DNA from: Sphingobacterium corticibacterium
GTDB lineage: Bacteria; Bacteroidota; Bacteroidia; Sphingobacteriales; Sphingobacteriaceae
Reading direction: 5' to 3'
Assembly: GCF_004208525.1 (NCBI RefSeq)
Contig: NZ_SGIT01000002.1
Coordinates: forward strand, 992,001-1,056,000
Length of the DNA stretch: 64,000 bases
In this document: one piece after another, positions 8,833-17,430 of the stretch
How positions within the stretch are numbered: the first letter of the stretch is position 1
How the letters are laid out: each line of letters starts with the position of its first letter
Position numbers and translations under genes: made by a program
The notes under the pieces: model-generated
What the model was told of the DNA's origin: nothing
The model's database searches: none
The model's input: the letters and a program-made list of their open reading frames with translations, nothing else

Positions 8833-11376
8833 CTATTTTTTCTTTATTCGAACTGTTTTTATCCCAAAGCGAGGTATATCGATGGAAAAGGTCGGTCTGC
8901 CCATATTATCAGCTACGTTTAGCGCACTTACCTTTTCACCATTCAACAAAACCTCTTCTATACCTTCTACGGGGAAATCAAGCATAATCTGTTGTACGCC
9001 AGATACGCCTTCCGCATTAAAAAGCCTAAGCAATAGGTCTCCTTTATCAAGTTTCATAGTCGCTATCTCTATTCCAGCTTGATTAGATGCAACAAACTGT
9101 CTTTCCTCACATACTAAATCCCCTCCATATATTCCAAGTAAGGGCTCATTCCAGCAGTTGCTTTCTGTAGCAATCCGTGCCGTGTCCCATCTGCCCGTAT
9201 GGGGAATCAAAGCGTAGCGCATTTTTAAGGCTTCCGTTATCTTATAATCCATCCCCCACAGTCCGACACCTGAATATTGTGCCGTAAGGCTCAAGGGGTA
9301 ATCTGTGCCATGGAGATAGGATGTTGTATGATCAGACAGGAGTGCCAAGCCATATGCTTGATCTTGTTCCACAAGATCTACCCAATGAAGAATCACATTG
9401 TGCTTAATTTCGTCCCAATTCCCGAAAAACGTATTTTCCTGTCGGCTCTCACATACATCAAAAGGTGCATTTTTGTATAACTTAGTGCCTTGGAGATTAT
9501 TGGGAAACATCACTTTAAGTTTGTATCTGTCATCTGTGTATGCGCGCCTATTGTCTGTCCAGTCATGCTCTTGTTTATATTCACCGATGCCCACATTTCG
9601 CTGCCAATCCACCGTCAGATCGAAGTCTATCCGCCGCTGACCAGCCTCAAGCGTAATTATCTGAACCATAGGATGCGAAGCGATATAGCCTTCCACCTTT
9701 ACTTTTACGATAAAGGGGTTATCTTCCAAAACCGTTATTGTGGCCGGATTGTCCTTGGATGAATGAGATTTCCCTTCCTCATAAAAATGGCCCGCTATCT
9801 CCCCGAAACCGTAAGGCCCGCAAGGATCAACAAATTGCTTATTGTCGATATGTTTAGCTAAAAGACTAGAGATTAATCCCCCTTTAGATTTGTCGAGCGT
9901 TATCTTATACATATCATTCTCTATGATACAATTTCCTTCTGCATCAAAGCTCACCTGTGGCGCTTTTCTATTGACACGTTGATTATTTTTCCGCAAAGCA
10001 TAAGTTACATAACCCAAGTTTGTCACATTTGGTCTAAAAACTATCCATAAAGCATTGTCCTTCTCCTCTATAACACAAGCCAACTCTTCTCCTTTATGAT
10101 CATAAAGCGTCACCTCTCTTTGCGTCCAAGTTGCCGGTAATTTCACACGGACGACCGCTGATCGCTTTGCGGCAACGGTATTAAAAATCCGGACATAGCC
10201 CAAATCTTTTCCTTTTGTCGATGTGCCCTTTACATAACTGGAGATCGCCTCATGTATCATCTTTCCGGATAATCTACCTGTCGTATTCGTCCACGAACGA
10301 ACTGCCTGTTCCCATGTCTGTTGTTTGCCCAAACGATTATAGGGGACAATCCAAGAATCGTGATGTTGCGCCATCATCAGGGTCCGCCATGCTTCATCTT
10401 CGTCCTTAGCCAACGGCTGATAGTTATTATCCAAGTAAGCCATCGCACTGATTTTCTCGGCCATCACTATATTGTTTTCTGATTTCCGGACATCCTGTGC
10501 GATACGTTGCAATGCTTGACTTCCCCACATCAGGTTGACCAAAACATCTTCCTGCGAAAAGTGCCAGCTATCGTCCGTTTGTCTAGACGATATATCTTCG
10601 ATGTATTCTGTCCAGGTGACATACGTAGAATTGTTTTTGATATGTTTACCGAAACCAAGCCAAGGGCCATTTTTCCAGCCCGCATCCTGATAACACATGC
10701 CTACAGGATTATCAATTCCCTGTTGGTAGGCCGCTTGTATAAAAGCAGTCGAGTTATTCCACGCGGTCGTTTGCCAGGTAGAATTTTCTTCGAAATCTTC
10801 AGACGCATATCGTGGCACGGTTAATATAGACGTTCCTTCCGGTCCGATCCAATTCACGAGCTCTCCTCCATATCCGGTAGTGTAACCGCCCCAACACGTG
10901 TTCGGACATTTCAATACAGCATATTTAAAACCAAATTGCTTTAGTATTTGAGGCAAGCTGCTTGTAAAACAGGGTTCTTCAACAGCATAGGTCGTATACG
11001 TAACATCTGGAAAATGTTCGTGCATCTTGCGTATACCGTGTTCAAACTGTCGTATAATACTTTCTCCTGAAATATTGTAACAGTAAGGCTGTGCATACGT
11101 GGGATTTGTAAATTCAATTCGCTTATCCCGCACGATATTGGCGAATTGAGCATAGGCCATTGGTTCGTTTCGTTTTACCGTGTCCCATGTTTCAGGTTCT
11201 ATCTCCAAACCCAGTTTCCATTCGGGATGAGCAGCCAACTTATCCACCATAAATTGCGTCACCCACATCGGATAATGCCCATACACCCCGCCGTGATATC
11301 CATCCACAAAGTAGGGCTTCTGTGCATAAACGGCGAACGATAATAGCAACAGAAATAAAAGGGTTAATATTCTCAT
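8833..11376 (-). CDS. GH38-like alpha-mannosidase with altered active-site motifs
   Basis: The ATG at 11376 gives an 847-residue protein with a clean signal peptide (MRILTLLFLLLLSFAVYAQ). An ATG 39 bp upstream would overlap the preceding gene and spoil the signal. The N-terminal domain resembles Glyco_hydro_38N and the C-terminal half the GH38 beta-sandwich (RVFNTVAAKRSAVVRVKLP, WGMDYKITEALKMRYALIPH). QHHD at about 337-340 matches the conserved HHD of GH38. The usual H-x-D zinc motif instead reads YHGGVYGH (about 27-34), and the region of the nucleophile (QIDPFG in classical enzymes) reads AVEEP (about 131-135). It may be a divergent clade with different chemistry or substrate. It sits inside the mannosidase operon, 25 bp after the esterase gene. 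Confidence 0.8.
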   Translation of the reverse strand: MRILTLLFLLLLSFAVYAQKPYFVDGYHGGVYGHYPMWVTQFMVDKLAAHPEWKLGLEIEPETWDTVKRNEPMAYAQFANIVRDKRIEFTNPTYAQPYCYNISGESIIRQFEHGIRKMHEHFPDVTYTTYAVEEPCFTSSLPQILKQFGFKYAVLKCPNTCWGGYTTGYGGELVNWIGPEGTSILTVPRYASEDFEENSTWQTTAWNNSTAFIQAAYQQGIDNPVGMCYQDAGWKNGPWLGFGKHIKNNSTYVTWTEYIEDISSRQTDDSWHFSQEDVLVNLMWGSQALQRIAQDVRKSENNIVMAEKISAMAYLDNNYQPLAKDEDEAWRTLMMAQHHDSWIVPYNRLGKQQTWEQAVRSWTNTTGRLSGKMIHEAISSYVKGTSTKGKDLGYVRIFNTVAAKRSAVVRVKLPATWTQREVTLYDHKGEELACVIEEKDNALWIVFRPNVTNLGYVTYALRKNNQRVNRKAPQVSFDAEGNCIIENDMYKITLDKSKGGLISSLLAKHIDNKQFVDPCGPYGFGEIAGHFYEEGKSHSSKDNPATITVLEDNPFIVKVKVEGYIASHPMVQIITLEAGQRRIDFDLTVDWQRNVGIGEYKQEHDWTDNRRAYTDDRYKLKVMFPNNLQGTKLYKNAPFDVCESRQENTFFGNWDEIKHNVILHWVDLVEQDQAYGLALLSDHTTSYLHGTDYPLSLTAQYSGVGLWGMDYKITEALKMRYALIPHTGRWDTARIATESNCWNEPLLGIYGGDLVCEERQFVASNQAGIEIATMKLDKGDLLLRLFNAEGVSGVQQIMLDFPVEGIEEVLLNGEKVSALNVADNMGRPTFSIDIPRFGIKTVRIKKK

Positions 11377-11401
11377 CTTAATAATATGAAGGATCATGGC
11401 A

Positions 11402-12784
11402 CTAGTTACGAACAAGGCTGATTTTTCTCGTTTTTGGTATGCTAACGTGTTTGATAGTTTGCAACAATACGTTTATTTCATGCTGCCAAGCCTGTCGTAC
11501 TTCAGGAAACATCGCTTTGCTATAAAGATCTCTTTTGGCGCGTAGCCACCCATCCTTTTCTTTGTACTGGTCGAGCACTTCGATAGCCCGTCGGTTGTTG
11601 GCATCCAATAACCCTTTCGGTTGGAAAAAATTATACTGAACCCAGGCATACTCTCTGAAACGGCGTTCTATTTCCCATCTTTCTTCGTTGAGGTGCATAA
11701 TACGGAGTGCCTGCTGATATTGAGGTGTGTTATCCAAGGTGGCAAGATTTATACCTTTTGCGAATTCCGCAGCCGACCATTTGCCGATCTCTTCGCCATC
11801 AATAAGAAGTTTATAATTTCCTTTTAAACCTTTTACGATCAAAAGTTCTTGGTTCATTTCTTCCATAAATGGTACTACAGCGAGTGCATCGAATTGGCTT
11901 TTCTTGCTCCCCCAGCCTCTTGCCACTGTATCCAACGGATAAGGAAGAGCGTTTGCATGATAATCAAAACTCCAACCCGTACCTGTTTTTACGATATCAG
12001 ACAGGTTACAGTTCGAGGCATTTATTATCTTTTGGTTAGACACATCAATTTCCATTTCGGCCACCTTCTGTCCACTAAATCCCTGTGCTTTTAATAGAAG
12101 ATACGCCATAACCATATGACCATCCAGATCCGGATGCACACGGTCAGTCCCGGACAATGTAAAGGAGGGGTCTTCTTTCTGAACACGCTTACTAATGGCT
12201 GTCATAGGTTCATTAAAATCAAGAAACTCCCATTTATTCGCTGTTGCCGATGCTCTTTGAAAATCGACGATGCGCTGCATCGCTTTATTTTTATTTTTCA
12301 ACGATGTGTTATCTGGAATAACCACATCTTCATCATAAGGCGAACTTCCCAATAATACGATCCTGGTGCCCACGAGTCCTTTATACCTTTCCTCCATCTG
12401 TTTATAGCCGTTGTGGGACTCTTCCACTTTCTCGTCAGCAAATTTCTCCGGCTCTGCTCCGTTGTATTCAAAGTATCCGGAATCATTCATACCAAAGGTG
12501 GTAAACAGAACTGTTGGCTGTTTGCTGAACACGTCTCCGTCCAGGCGTTTGAGCATATCCCCTACGCGGTCTCCGCCAATACCGGCATTGAGAATCGTTA
12601 GGTTCATCGTGGGGAAACGAGTCATGTAATAGAGCCATACATACGCGTGGTAATGCCCCCCGTCGGTGATACTATTCCCTAAGAAAACGACACGATCATT
12701 TTCCTTAAATGGTGCTATTTGTTGAGCCAACAACGGATTCGCTCCGAGAGCAAGCACTAAAATTCCTATAAAAAATCTCCTCAT
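11402..12784 (-). CDS. SGNH/GDSL-family esterase or acetylxylan-esterase-like hydrolase
   Basis: This 460-residue secreted protein has a signal peptide ending LLAQQ. The four SGNH blocks are in order: FLGNSITDGG (nucleophile Ser), GIGGDRVGDML (Gly), TFGMNDSG (Asn), and DRVHPDLDGH (Asp and His). Such enzymes in glycan loci commonly remove acetyl or other ester groups before the glycosidases can act. The C-terminal ~230 residues are alpha-helical with no recognisable domain, making it longer than a minimal SGNH hydrolase. It is 63 bp downstream of the GH78 gene and 25 bp upstream of the GH38-like gene, inside the same operon. The substrate is inferred from context only. Confidence 0.85.
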   Translation of the reverse strand: MRRFFIGILVLALGANPLLAQQIAPFKENDRVVFLGNSITDGGHYHAYVWLYYMTRFPTMNLTILNAGIGGDRVGDMLKRLDGDVFSKQPTVLFTTFGMNDSGYFEYNGAEPEKFADEKVEESHNGYKQMEERYKGLVGTRIVLLGSSPYDEDVVIPDNTSLKNKNKAMQRIVDFQRASATANKWEFLDFNEPMTAISKRVQKEDPSFTLSGTDRVHPDLDGHMVMAYLLLKAQGFSGQKVAEMEIDVSNQKIINASNCNLSDIVKTGTGWSFDYHANALPYPLDTVARGWGSKKSQFDALAVVPFMEEMNQELLIVKGLKGNYKLLIDGEEIGKWSAAEFAKGINLATLDNTPQYQQALRIMHLNEERWEIERRFREYAWVQYNFFQPKGLLDANNRRAIEVLDQYKEKDGWLRAKRDLYSKAMFPEVRQAWQHEINVLLQTIKHVSIPKTRKISLVRN

Positions 12785-12847
12785 GGATAATACTTATTTT
12801 TTGGTTTTATAATCAACACGTATACAATTAATATAGCTTTTCTAATT

Positions 12848-15217
12848 TCACTTTACGCCTAGCGACAATATATTTGGACCGGCTTCCAGTACGTAAACCT
12901 GACCTTTCCAAATGAATTTTCCGGTCGTTTTTTCTGGAAGGTTTACACTGATTTTCCATTTATTCTTTTGTTGTTTATAATGGACTGAAATTTTTCCCTT
13001 CGGATGGGGCATTTCACCACGCACATCGGTCATTATACCCAACCGCGGTTCGATTTTTACACGGGCAAACCCAGGAGCATCCGTATCGATCCCTAATACG
13101 ATTCTGAAAAACTCAATGTTCGGGCTGGCACCCCACGCGTGGCATTCCGATCGAACAGTTTGCAAGCGGGAGTCTTCTGCCCAAGTGCTTAATCCCATTT
13201 GTATATTTTCGCGCCAAATGTCCAGCCAGTTCATATAATCATCGCCCAATCCAGCTTTTGCCAATGCCTGATGGAGATAATACTTGAAGTATATGGTGCA
13301 GGGGGTCAATGTTGTGTTTTGGAGCAAGCTGTTACCCACCGTAGCCATATCTTGTTCGTCGATCAATCCTGCGAGAATAGCCAACGAATTGGCATGTTGC
13401 GAGAATCCGTTCCTTTCCTTAGTGTCGGCGAATAGTTTCTTTTCGGCATCCCAATATTTGCTTTTTATGGTAGCTCCCAATTGGGAAGCCTTTTCTCCGT
13501 AATAAGTGGCAAAGTGAGCTAATCCAAACGCAGCTTCCATTTCTGCAGCCCATCGATATGCTAATAACAACTGCAGGTCATAGATAGCTGCACTTCCATC
13601 CGTACCCATAGGCCCCCATCCCATATCGCCCACCCAATCCACAAAGCGCCAGTAAGGCAAATCTTTAATAGAGCCATCCGGTTGCTGTAGTTTTTCAAAA
13701 AACTCGAGTATAGCCCGTTGCCCTGTTAGTTTTTCTTTGATGAAATCGCTGTCGGGACGGTACATCCAATAGTCATGCAACATACCGATATACCAAAGAG
13801 AGAACGTAGATATAATCTGCTTTCCGCGCGTAGGATAGCGGCTCATGGTGACCCCTTCCGTCAAGCGTGAGCGATCCATCAGGTCAAGCGCATAACGGGC
13901 AAGCCTGTCGTCGCCACTGTTGTAGTATGAAATCATGGCCTGTATGCGCGTATCGCCGATATACTGCAACTGTTCGTAATATGGACAATCCATGTAGGTT
14001 TCCCAGGCATTCAACCGGGCTGTCCGCCAACCGATATCCAATATTTGGTCTATTTCGCTATTGCCCGTGTTAAGCACATAATTTTGTTTAAAAGGATAAC
14101 CTGTAAAAGTGCCGTACAGGTCATCGATGATTAGCGGCTCGTCGCTTGTGCTGACAATCAATTGCAGATAACGGTAAGTACGATAGTTTAGCGTAGTAAA
14201 CGTTTGATTCTCCGTTCCATCGGCCAATAGGCTGTCTATTCTGCCAACAAATCTTTTATTTTCTACCTCATTACGGTTACTTTTCCGAAGCTCGTCACCT
14301 TCGTGCCGGTCATACAATGTCTCGGCGTATCCCAAAGAAATGCCCGCTCCCTTACCTTTGCTAAAAAGAAGTGTAACATAAGCATTGGTAATATAAGTCT
14401 GGTCAAGCAACAAGGTGACTGTCCTGTTGGCAGGGATAGTCAGCGTTTCTTTGTTTGCCGGAAACGAAATAGGCAAGTCCATACCATTGACCGTTCGCAG
14501 TTTGACAAGACGTTCGTAGGTCAGTTCCATTTGTGGCAGAGGAGACGGTACGAGTTGCCAAGTCCAACCATCGGAAGTTCCCTTGGTTTTTCCGTCAGAA
14601 AGTTCCCGAGCGGATGACCAGCTATTATCATCATAATTCACGGCGTGCCAATCACCTTTGATAGTCTGGTTCATATCGACCAGCTCTCCTTTACTCGCCG
14701 CAAAGAAAAACCCAGGAATAGGTTGATGTCCATGGCTTTTCACGCATTTCCAGCTTCCGTTAGTATTCAATATTTCCTCGGATGCTGAACGCCCCTGCAC
14801 GATAAAGGCTGTCCGCAAACTGATCTGTGCTTCCGGCCTGTATTCAGCCTCGTTCCACACCAACGCTGAAACTACATTTTGTCCAGACACCAGATAAGGG
14901 GCGATGTCTACTGTTTCATAGTTCCAAAAATAAAGGTCACCACGCGCGGGGCCTATCGATACAATTTGACCGTTGACATATAACTTATAACGGTTATCTG
15001 CCGAAACATGTATAACGAAACTTTCCGGTTTTCCAGCGAGTTCGATACTTTTCCTAAAATGGTAAACACCGTATGTCAGCCCCTCATCACGCTGCTCTGA
15101 AATCCATTTTGCGTTCCAAAGCCTGCTGTCCTGCATATAGCCATTCGAAAAAGCAGCTTTTGACAAGAAAAGAAATCCGGACAACAGGCAAAGGATAGAC
15201 AGATACTTTATCATCAT
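12848..15217 (-). CDS. GH78-type alpha-L-rhamnosidase
   Basis: This 789-residue secreted protein has an N-terminal beta-sandwich (residues ~30-230: WNAKWISEQRDEG, FVIHVSADNRYKLYVNGQ) followed by an (alpha/alpha)6 barrel. The hallmark DCPYYEQLQYIGDTR (410-424) matches the family motif DCPxRxERxGWxGD; Glu415 is the likely general acid. A C-terminal sandwich ends with RGEMPHPKGKISVHYK. Family members release terminal alpha-L-rhamnose. Its presence among mannosidases points to a glycan with both mannose and rhamnose, or a locus serving several side chains. The two Arg of the classical motif are replaced by Tyr and Gln, a variation seen in divergent GH78-like enzymes, so another deoxysugar is possible. 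It is 6 bp downstream of the lipoprotein gene. Confidence 0.85.
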   Translation of the reverse strand: MMIKYLSILCLLSGFLFLSKAAFSNGYMQDSRLWNAKWISEQRDEGLTYGVYHFRKSIELAGKPESFVIHVSADNRYKLYVNGQIVSIGPARGDLYFWNYETVDIAPYLVSGQNVVSALVWNEAEYRPEAQISLRTAFIVQGRSASEEILNTNGSWKCVKSHGHQPIPGFFFAASKGELVDMNQTIKGDWHAVNYDDNSWSSARELSDGKTKGTSDGWTWQLVPSPLPQMELTYERLVKLRTVNGMDLPISFPANKETLTIPANRTVTLLLDQTYITNAYVTLLFSKGKGAGISLGYAETLYDRHEGDELRKSNRNEVENKRFVGRIDSLLADGTENQTFTTLNYRTYRYLQLIVSTSDEPLIIDDLYGTFTGYPFKQNYVLNTGNSEIDQILDIGWRTARLNAWETYMDCPYYEQLQYIGDTRIQAMISYYNSGDDRLARYALDLMDRSRLTEGVTMSRYPTRGKQIISTFSLWYIGMLHDYWMYRPDSDFIKEKLTGQRAILEFFEKLQQPDGSIKDLPYWRFVDWVGDMGWGPMGTDGSAAIYDLQLLLAYRWAAEMEAAFGLAHFATYYGEKASQLGATIKSKYWDAEKKLFADTKERNGFSQHANSLAILAGLIDEQDMATVGNSLLQNTTLTPCTIYFKYYLHQALAKAGLGDDYMNWLDIWRENIQMGLSTWAEDSRLQTVRSECHAWGASPNIEFFRIVLGIDTDAPGFARVKIEPRLGIMTDVRGEMPHPKGKISVHYKQQKNKWKISVNLPEKTTGKFIWKGQVYVLEAGPNILSLGVK

Positions 15218-15223
15218 AAATTC

Positions 15224-17116
15224 TTATTTACCATTATTTAAACCGATCATCTCATACGGAATACGTACGCCTTTTACCCGATAATAGTAGGGATCAAAAT
15301 TGCCGTCGTCTTCCTTGACCACATTTTCACTGTTCTCGTCACAAGCGCCATAGTTAATACTGTATGTCAACAGAAGTTCATCCCTGTCATTTTGTGCTAT
15401 CGTATGGATAATTGGTGTGTATATACGCGCATTATACCCCTTATAAAATTCGGTAAAGTGGTACACCAGCTTTCTTGAAGTGAACGGTCCGGTCGGGCTA
15501 CTGGAAGTAGCGATGTACATATTGATGGAAGGAATGCCGCAATAGAAACCTTGATCCATGGTTAAGTGAAGAAATTTACCATTTAAATAACCAAAGTTAT
15601 TGGTTCCGTTGCCTTCGGCAATTACCGCGGAGGAGGCGACTAAAGGCGTATGCCCCCATGTTGATCCGTCCCAAAAAGACCATTCAGTCGGCTCATCTTG
15701 CGAAAACCGCGCTACGTACAACAGGGTATTAAATCCAAATGTTTCCGGTGCCGTGCGTTCTCCGTACACGTAGACATAACCGTCATCGGATTTGACCATA
15801 CCATCCTTATACCTAATATCAAGTTGACCGGTCATGTTCGCGATCGCCAGTCTTTCGACTTGATTCCATTCGTTGCCGGACTCTTTCTTCAGTCTGTACA
15901 CCGCCTGATCCGTGTCATCAAGACCATATCCTTCTCCACCGTGGATATATACATAATCACCCAGCTCGACACCGGGACCAACCCAATTCCGGCTAGCTCC
16001 CGATGGAATAGGGCATATATTACCAATATTGTGGTGCGCCCCTTGTCTGGTCATCATCGGTGCGTTTGGATCCCAATCGTCAATGGACGGTTGTATAATG
16101 ATGGAATTGGTATAAGAGATAAAGTGGTTTCCATACAGATTTCCGTTAGGGGCCATTGACCCATGGTGCCAGGCATCCTGTGTAACCCAAAGCACACGCC
16201 CATCCGAAAGCGGTATGCTCGTTCCCTGATCAAACGCCACAGAGCCTGTCGTCCGACTAAAAAAATTCGTCACATCACCATCCCGGTAACTGTCCCTGGG
16301 CAATTTGGTGATCGCCCAGCGCTGCGCCTCATTATCCTGTTTAGTCTCCGCCAAAATAGCTCCATCCCCGCTCAATGTCAAGTACAGTCCGTTAGCTTTG
16401 TTGGATAATTCAAATTTGCCGGTCTCTACCGACTCTTCGATGCTCCACAACTGTAGATCAGCATTGTTTTTTAATTCCCAGTTTTGCTTCAGCTGTCCAC
16501 CATCAGAGACACCGTTCAGGAACATACCGCTATGTAGGTTCCGTAGCTGATAATATTTAGTATCTCCTTCCGAAGAATGATAGATGATATCCCACTCTTG
16601 CCATCTTTTGAGGTTTTCGCCTTCTGCTGCCTCCGCTGTTGCGGTGTTGATTATGGCATTGTCAAGATATTTTTCATTGAAAGTCAGATCGCCCTGAACC
16701 TGCATAACAGCCGACCCATCGTTCACCGATATACTATACGTATCATAATCGGAAATACTGGAGTCATACGTTCTAAATTCGACCTCCCATTGCCTGACCT
16801 CCCCCGATGCGGCCGTAATGGTAAAAATGACCGTATTATTCCCCGTAGATATATCAATCGCTTGGCCGGAGGCTGGACTGCTATTGGCACCGTCCGATAA
16901 CGTGAAGATTGGCACAACCTTCGTGAGATCGGTGCCCTGGACGAGTCTTACCAGTATCTTAAAAGCATCACCGTCCTGATAGATAGTTGCATTACCATAC
17001 TGCCCGGTTTCCAACTTAAAATCTTTAATCATCCGTCCTGGACTAGCGGGAAGATCGTGTTGCTTTTCACACCCAAAGAAGAGGACAAAAAGCATAAAAG
17101 TTAGTAATTTTTTCAT
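15224..17116 (-). CDS. multi-domain surface lipoprotein: Ig-like, ricin-B-like and propeller-like regions
   Basis: This 630-residue lipoprotein (FVLFFGCEKQH, Cys16) is the first gene of the mannosidase operon. Residues about 28-118 look like the Ig-like module common at the N-terminus of Bacteroidota surface proteins (DUF5018-like). Residues about 125-275 resemble a ricin-B/beta-trefoil lectin, with repeated YQLRNLHSGMFLNG, FELSNKANGLYLTLSG and QRWAI motifs. Residues about 290-625 contain DGRVLWVTQDAW, NGNLYGNHFISYTNSIIIQ and repeated blade-like segments, similar to DUF5005/DUF4185-type propellers. No catalytic motif is recognised. It could be a surface glycan-binding protein or an unassigned enzyme. 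The stop is 6 bp before the GH78 start. Confidence 0.75.
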   Translation of the reverse strand: MKKLLTFMLFVLFFGCEKQHDLPASPGRMIKDFKLETGQYGNATIYQDGDAFKILVRLVQGTDLTKVVPIFTLSDGANSSPASGQAIDISTGNNTVIFTITAASGEVRQWEVEFRTYDSSISDYDTYSISVNDGSAVMQVQGDLTFNEKYLDNAIINTATAEAAEGENLKRWQEWDIIYHSSEGDTKYYQLRNLHSGMFLNGVSDGGQLKQNWELKNNADLQLWSIEESVETGKFELSNKANGLYLTLSGDGAILAETKQDNEAQRWAITKLPRDSYRDGDVTNFFSRTTGSVAFDQGTSIPLSDGRVLWVTQDAWHHGSMAPNGNLYGNHFISYTNSIIIQPSIDDWDPNAPMMTRQGAHHNIGNICPIPSGASRNWVGPGVELGDYVYIHGGEGYGLDDTDQAVYRLKKESGNEWNQVERLAIANMTGQLDIRYKDGMVKSDDGYVYVYGERTAPETFGFNTLLYVARFSQDEPTEWSFWDGSTWGHTPLVASSAVIAEGNGTNNFGYLNGKFLHLTMDQGFYCGIPSINMYIATSSSPTGPFTSRKLVYHFTEFYKGYNARIYTPIIHTIAQNDRDELLLTYSINYGACDENSENVVKEDDGNFDPYYYRVKGVRIPYEMIGLNNGK

Positions 17117-17301
17117 ATAATTTAAAATTGATTAATCATCCCACACATCGTATAAATTATTTTATGCACTTGTCATGCTATGATGTAAAAAATAGATTTT
17201 ATATATATGTGTGTTTATAATTTTAAATGGTTAAGCATTCCTCCGATGCTACTCAAATGACATGATAGCGCATCCCCGTCTTACTTCTCACAAATTTATA
17301 A

Positions 17302-17341
17302 ACCAATACGCCTACCTGTATGTACAGGTAGGCGTATTGGT
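17302..17341. terminator. perfect inverted repeat, 19-bp arms around TG
   Basis: Bases 17302-17320 and 17323-17341 are exact reverse complements (ACCAATACGCCTACCTGTA and its complement) separated by two bases. It lies 90 bp downstream of the regulator stop and about 185 bp upstream of the operon's first gene, both on the minus strand. It could be the regulator's terminator, although the downstream minus-strand sequence has only a weak T-tract, or an operator. The rest of the 314-bp spacer 17117-17430 is AT-rich and shows no gene; a clear TAnnTTTG promoter was not found in it. Confidence 0.6.
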
Positions 17342-17430
17342 AAATGTTTGGCAAGCAAAAAAAATATAAATAGCTATAACAAAACTACTTAAGAAAATTC
17401 AAATTGTTCGTTTGGTAAATCGGATAGAAT

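Noticed and set aside
11376..11415. Upstream ATG for the GH38-like gene at 11415
   Set aside because: It would overlap the esterase gene and place 13 extra residues before a clear signal peptide.
15698..16159. 153-codon plus-strand frame
   Set aside because: It overlaps the lipoprotein gene antisense and has no domain, ribosome-binding site or signal.
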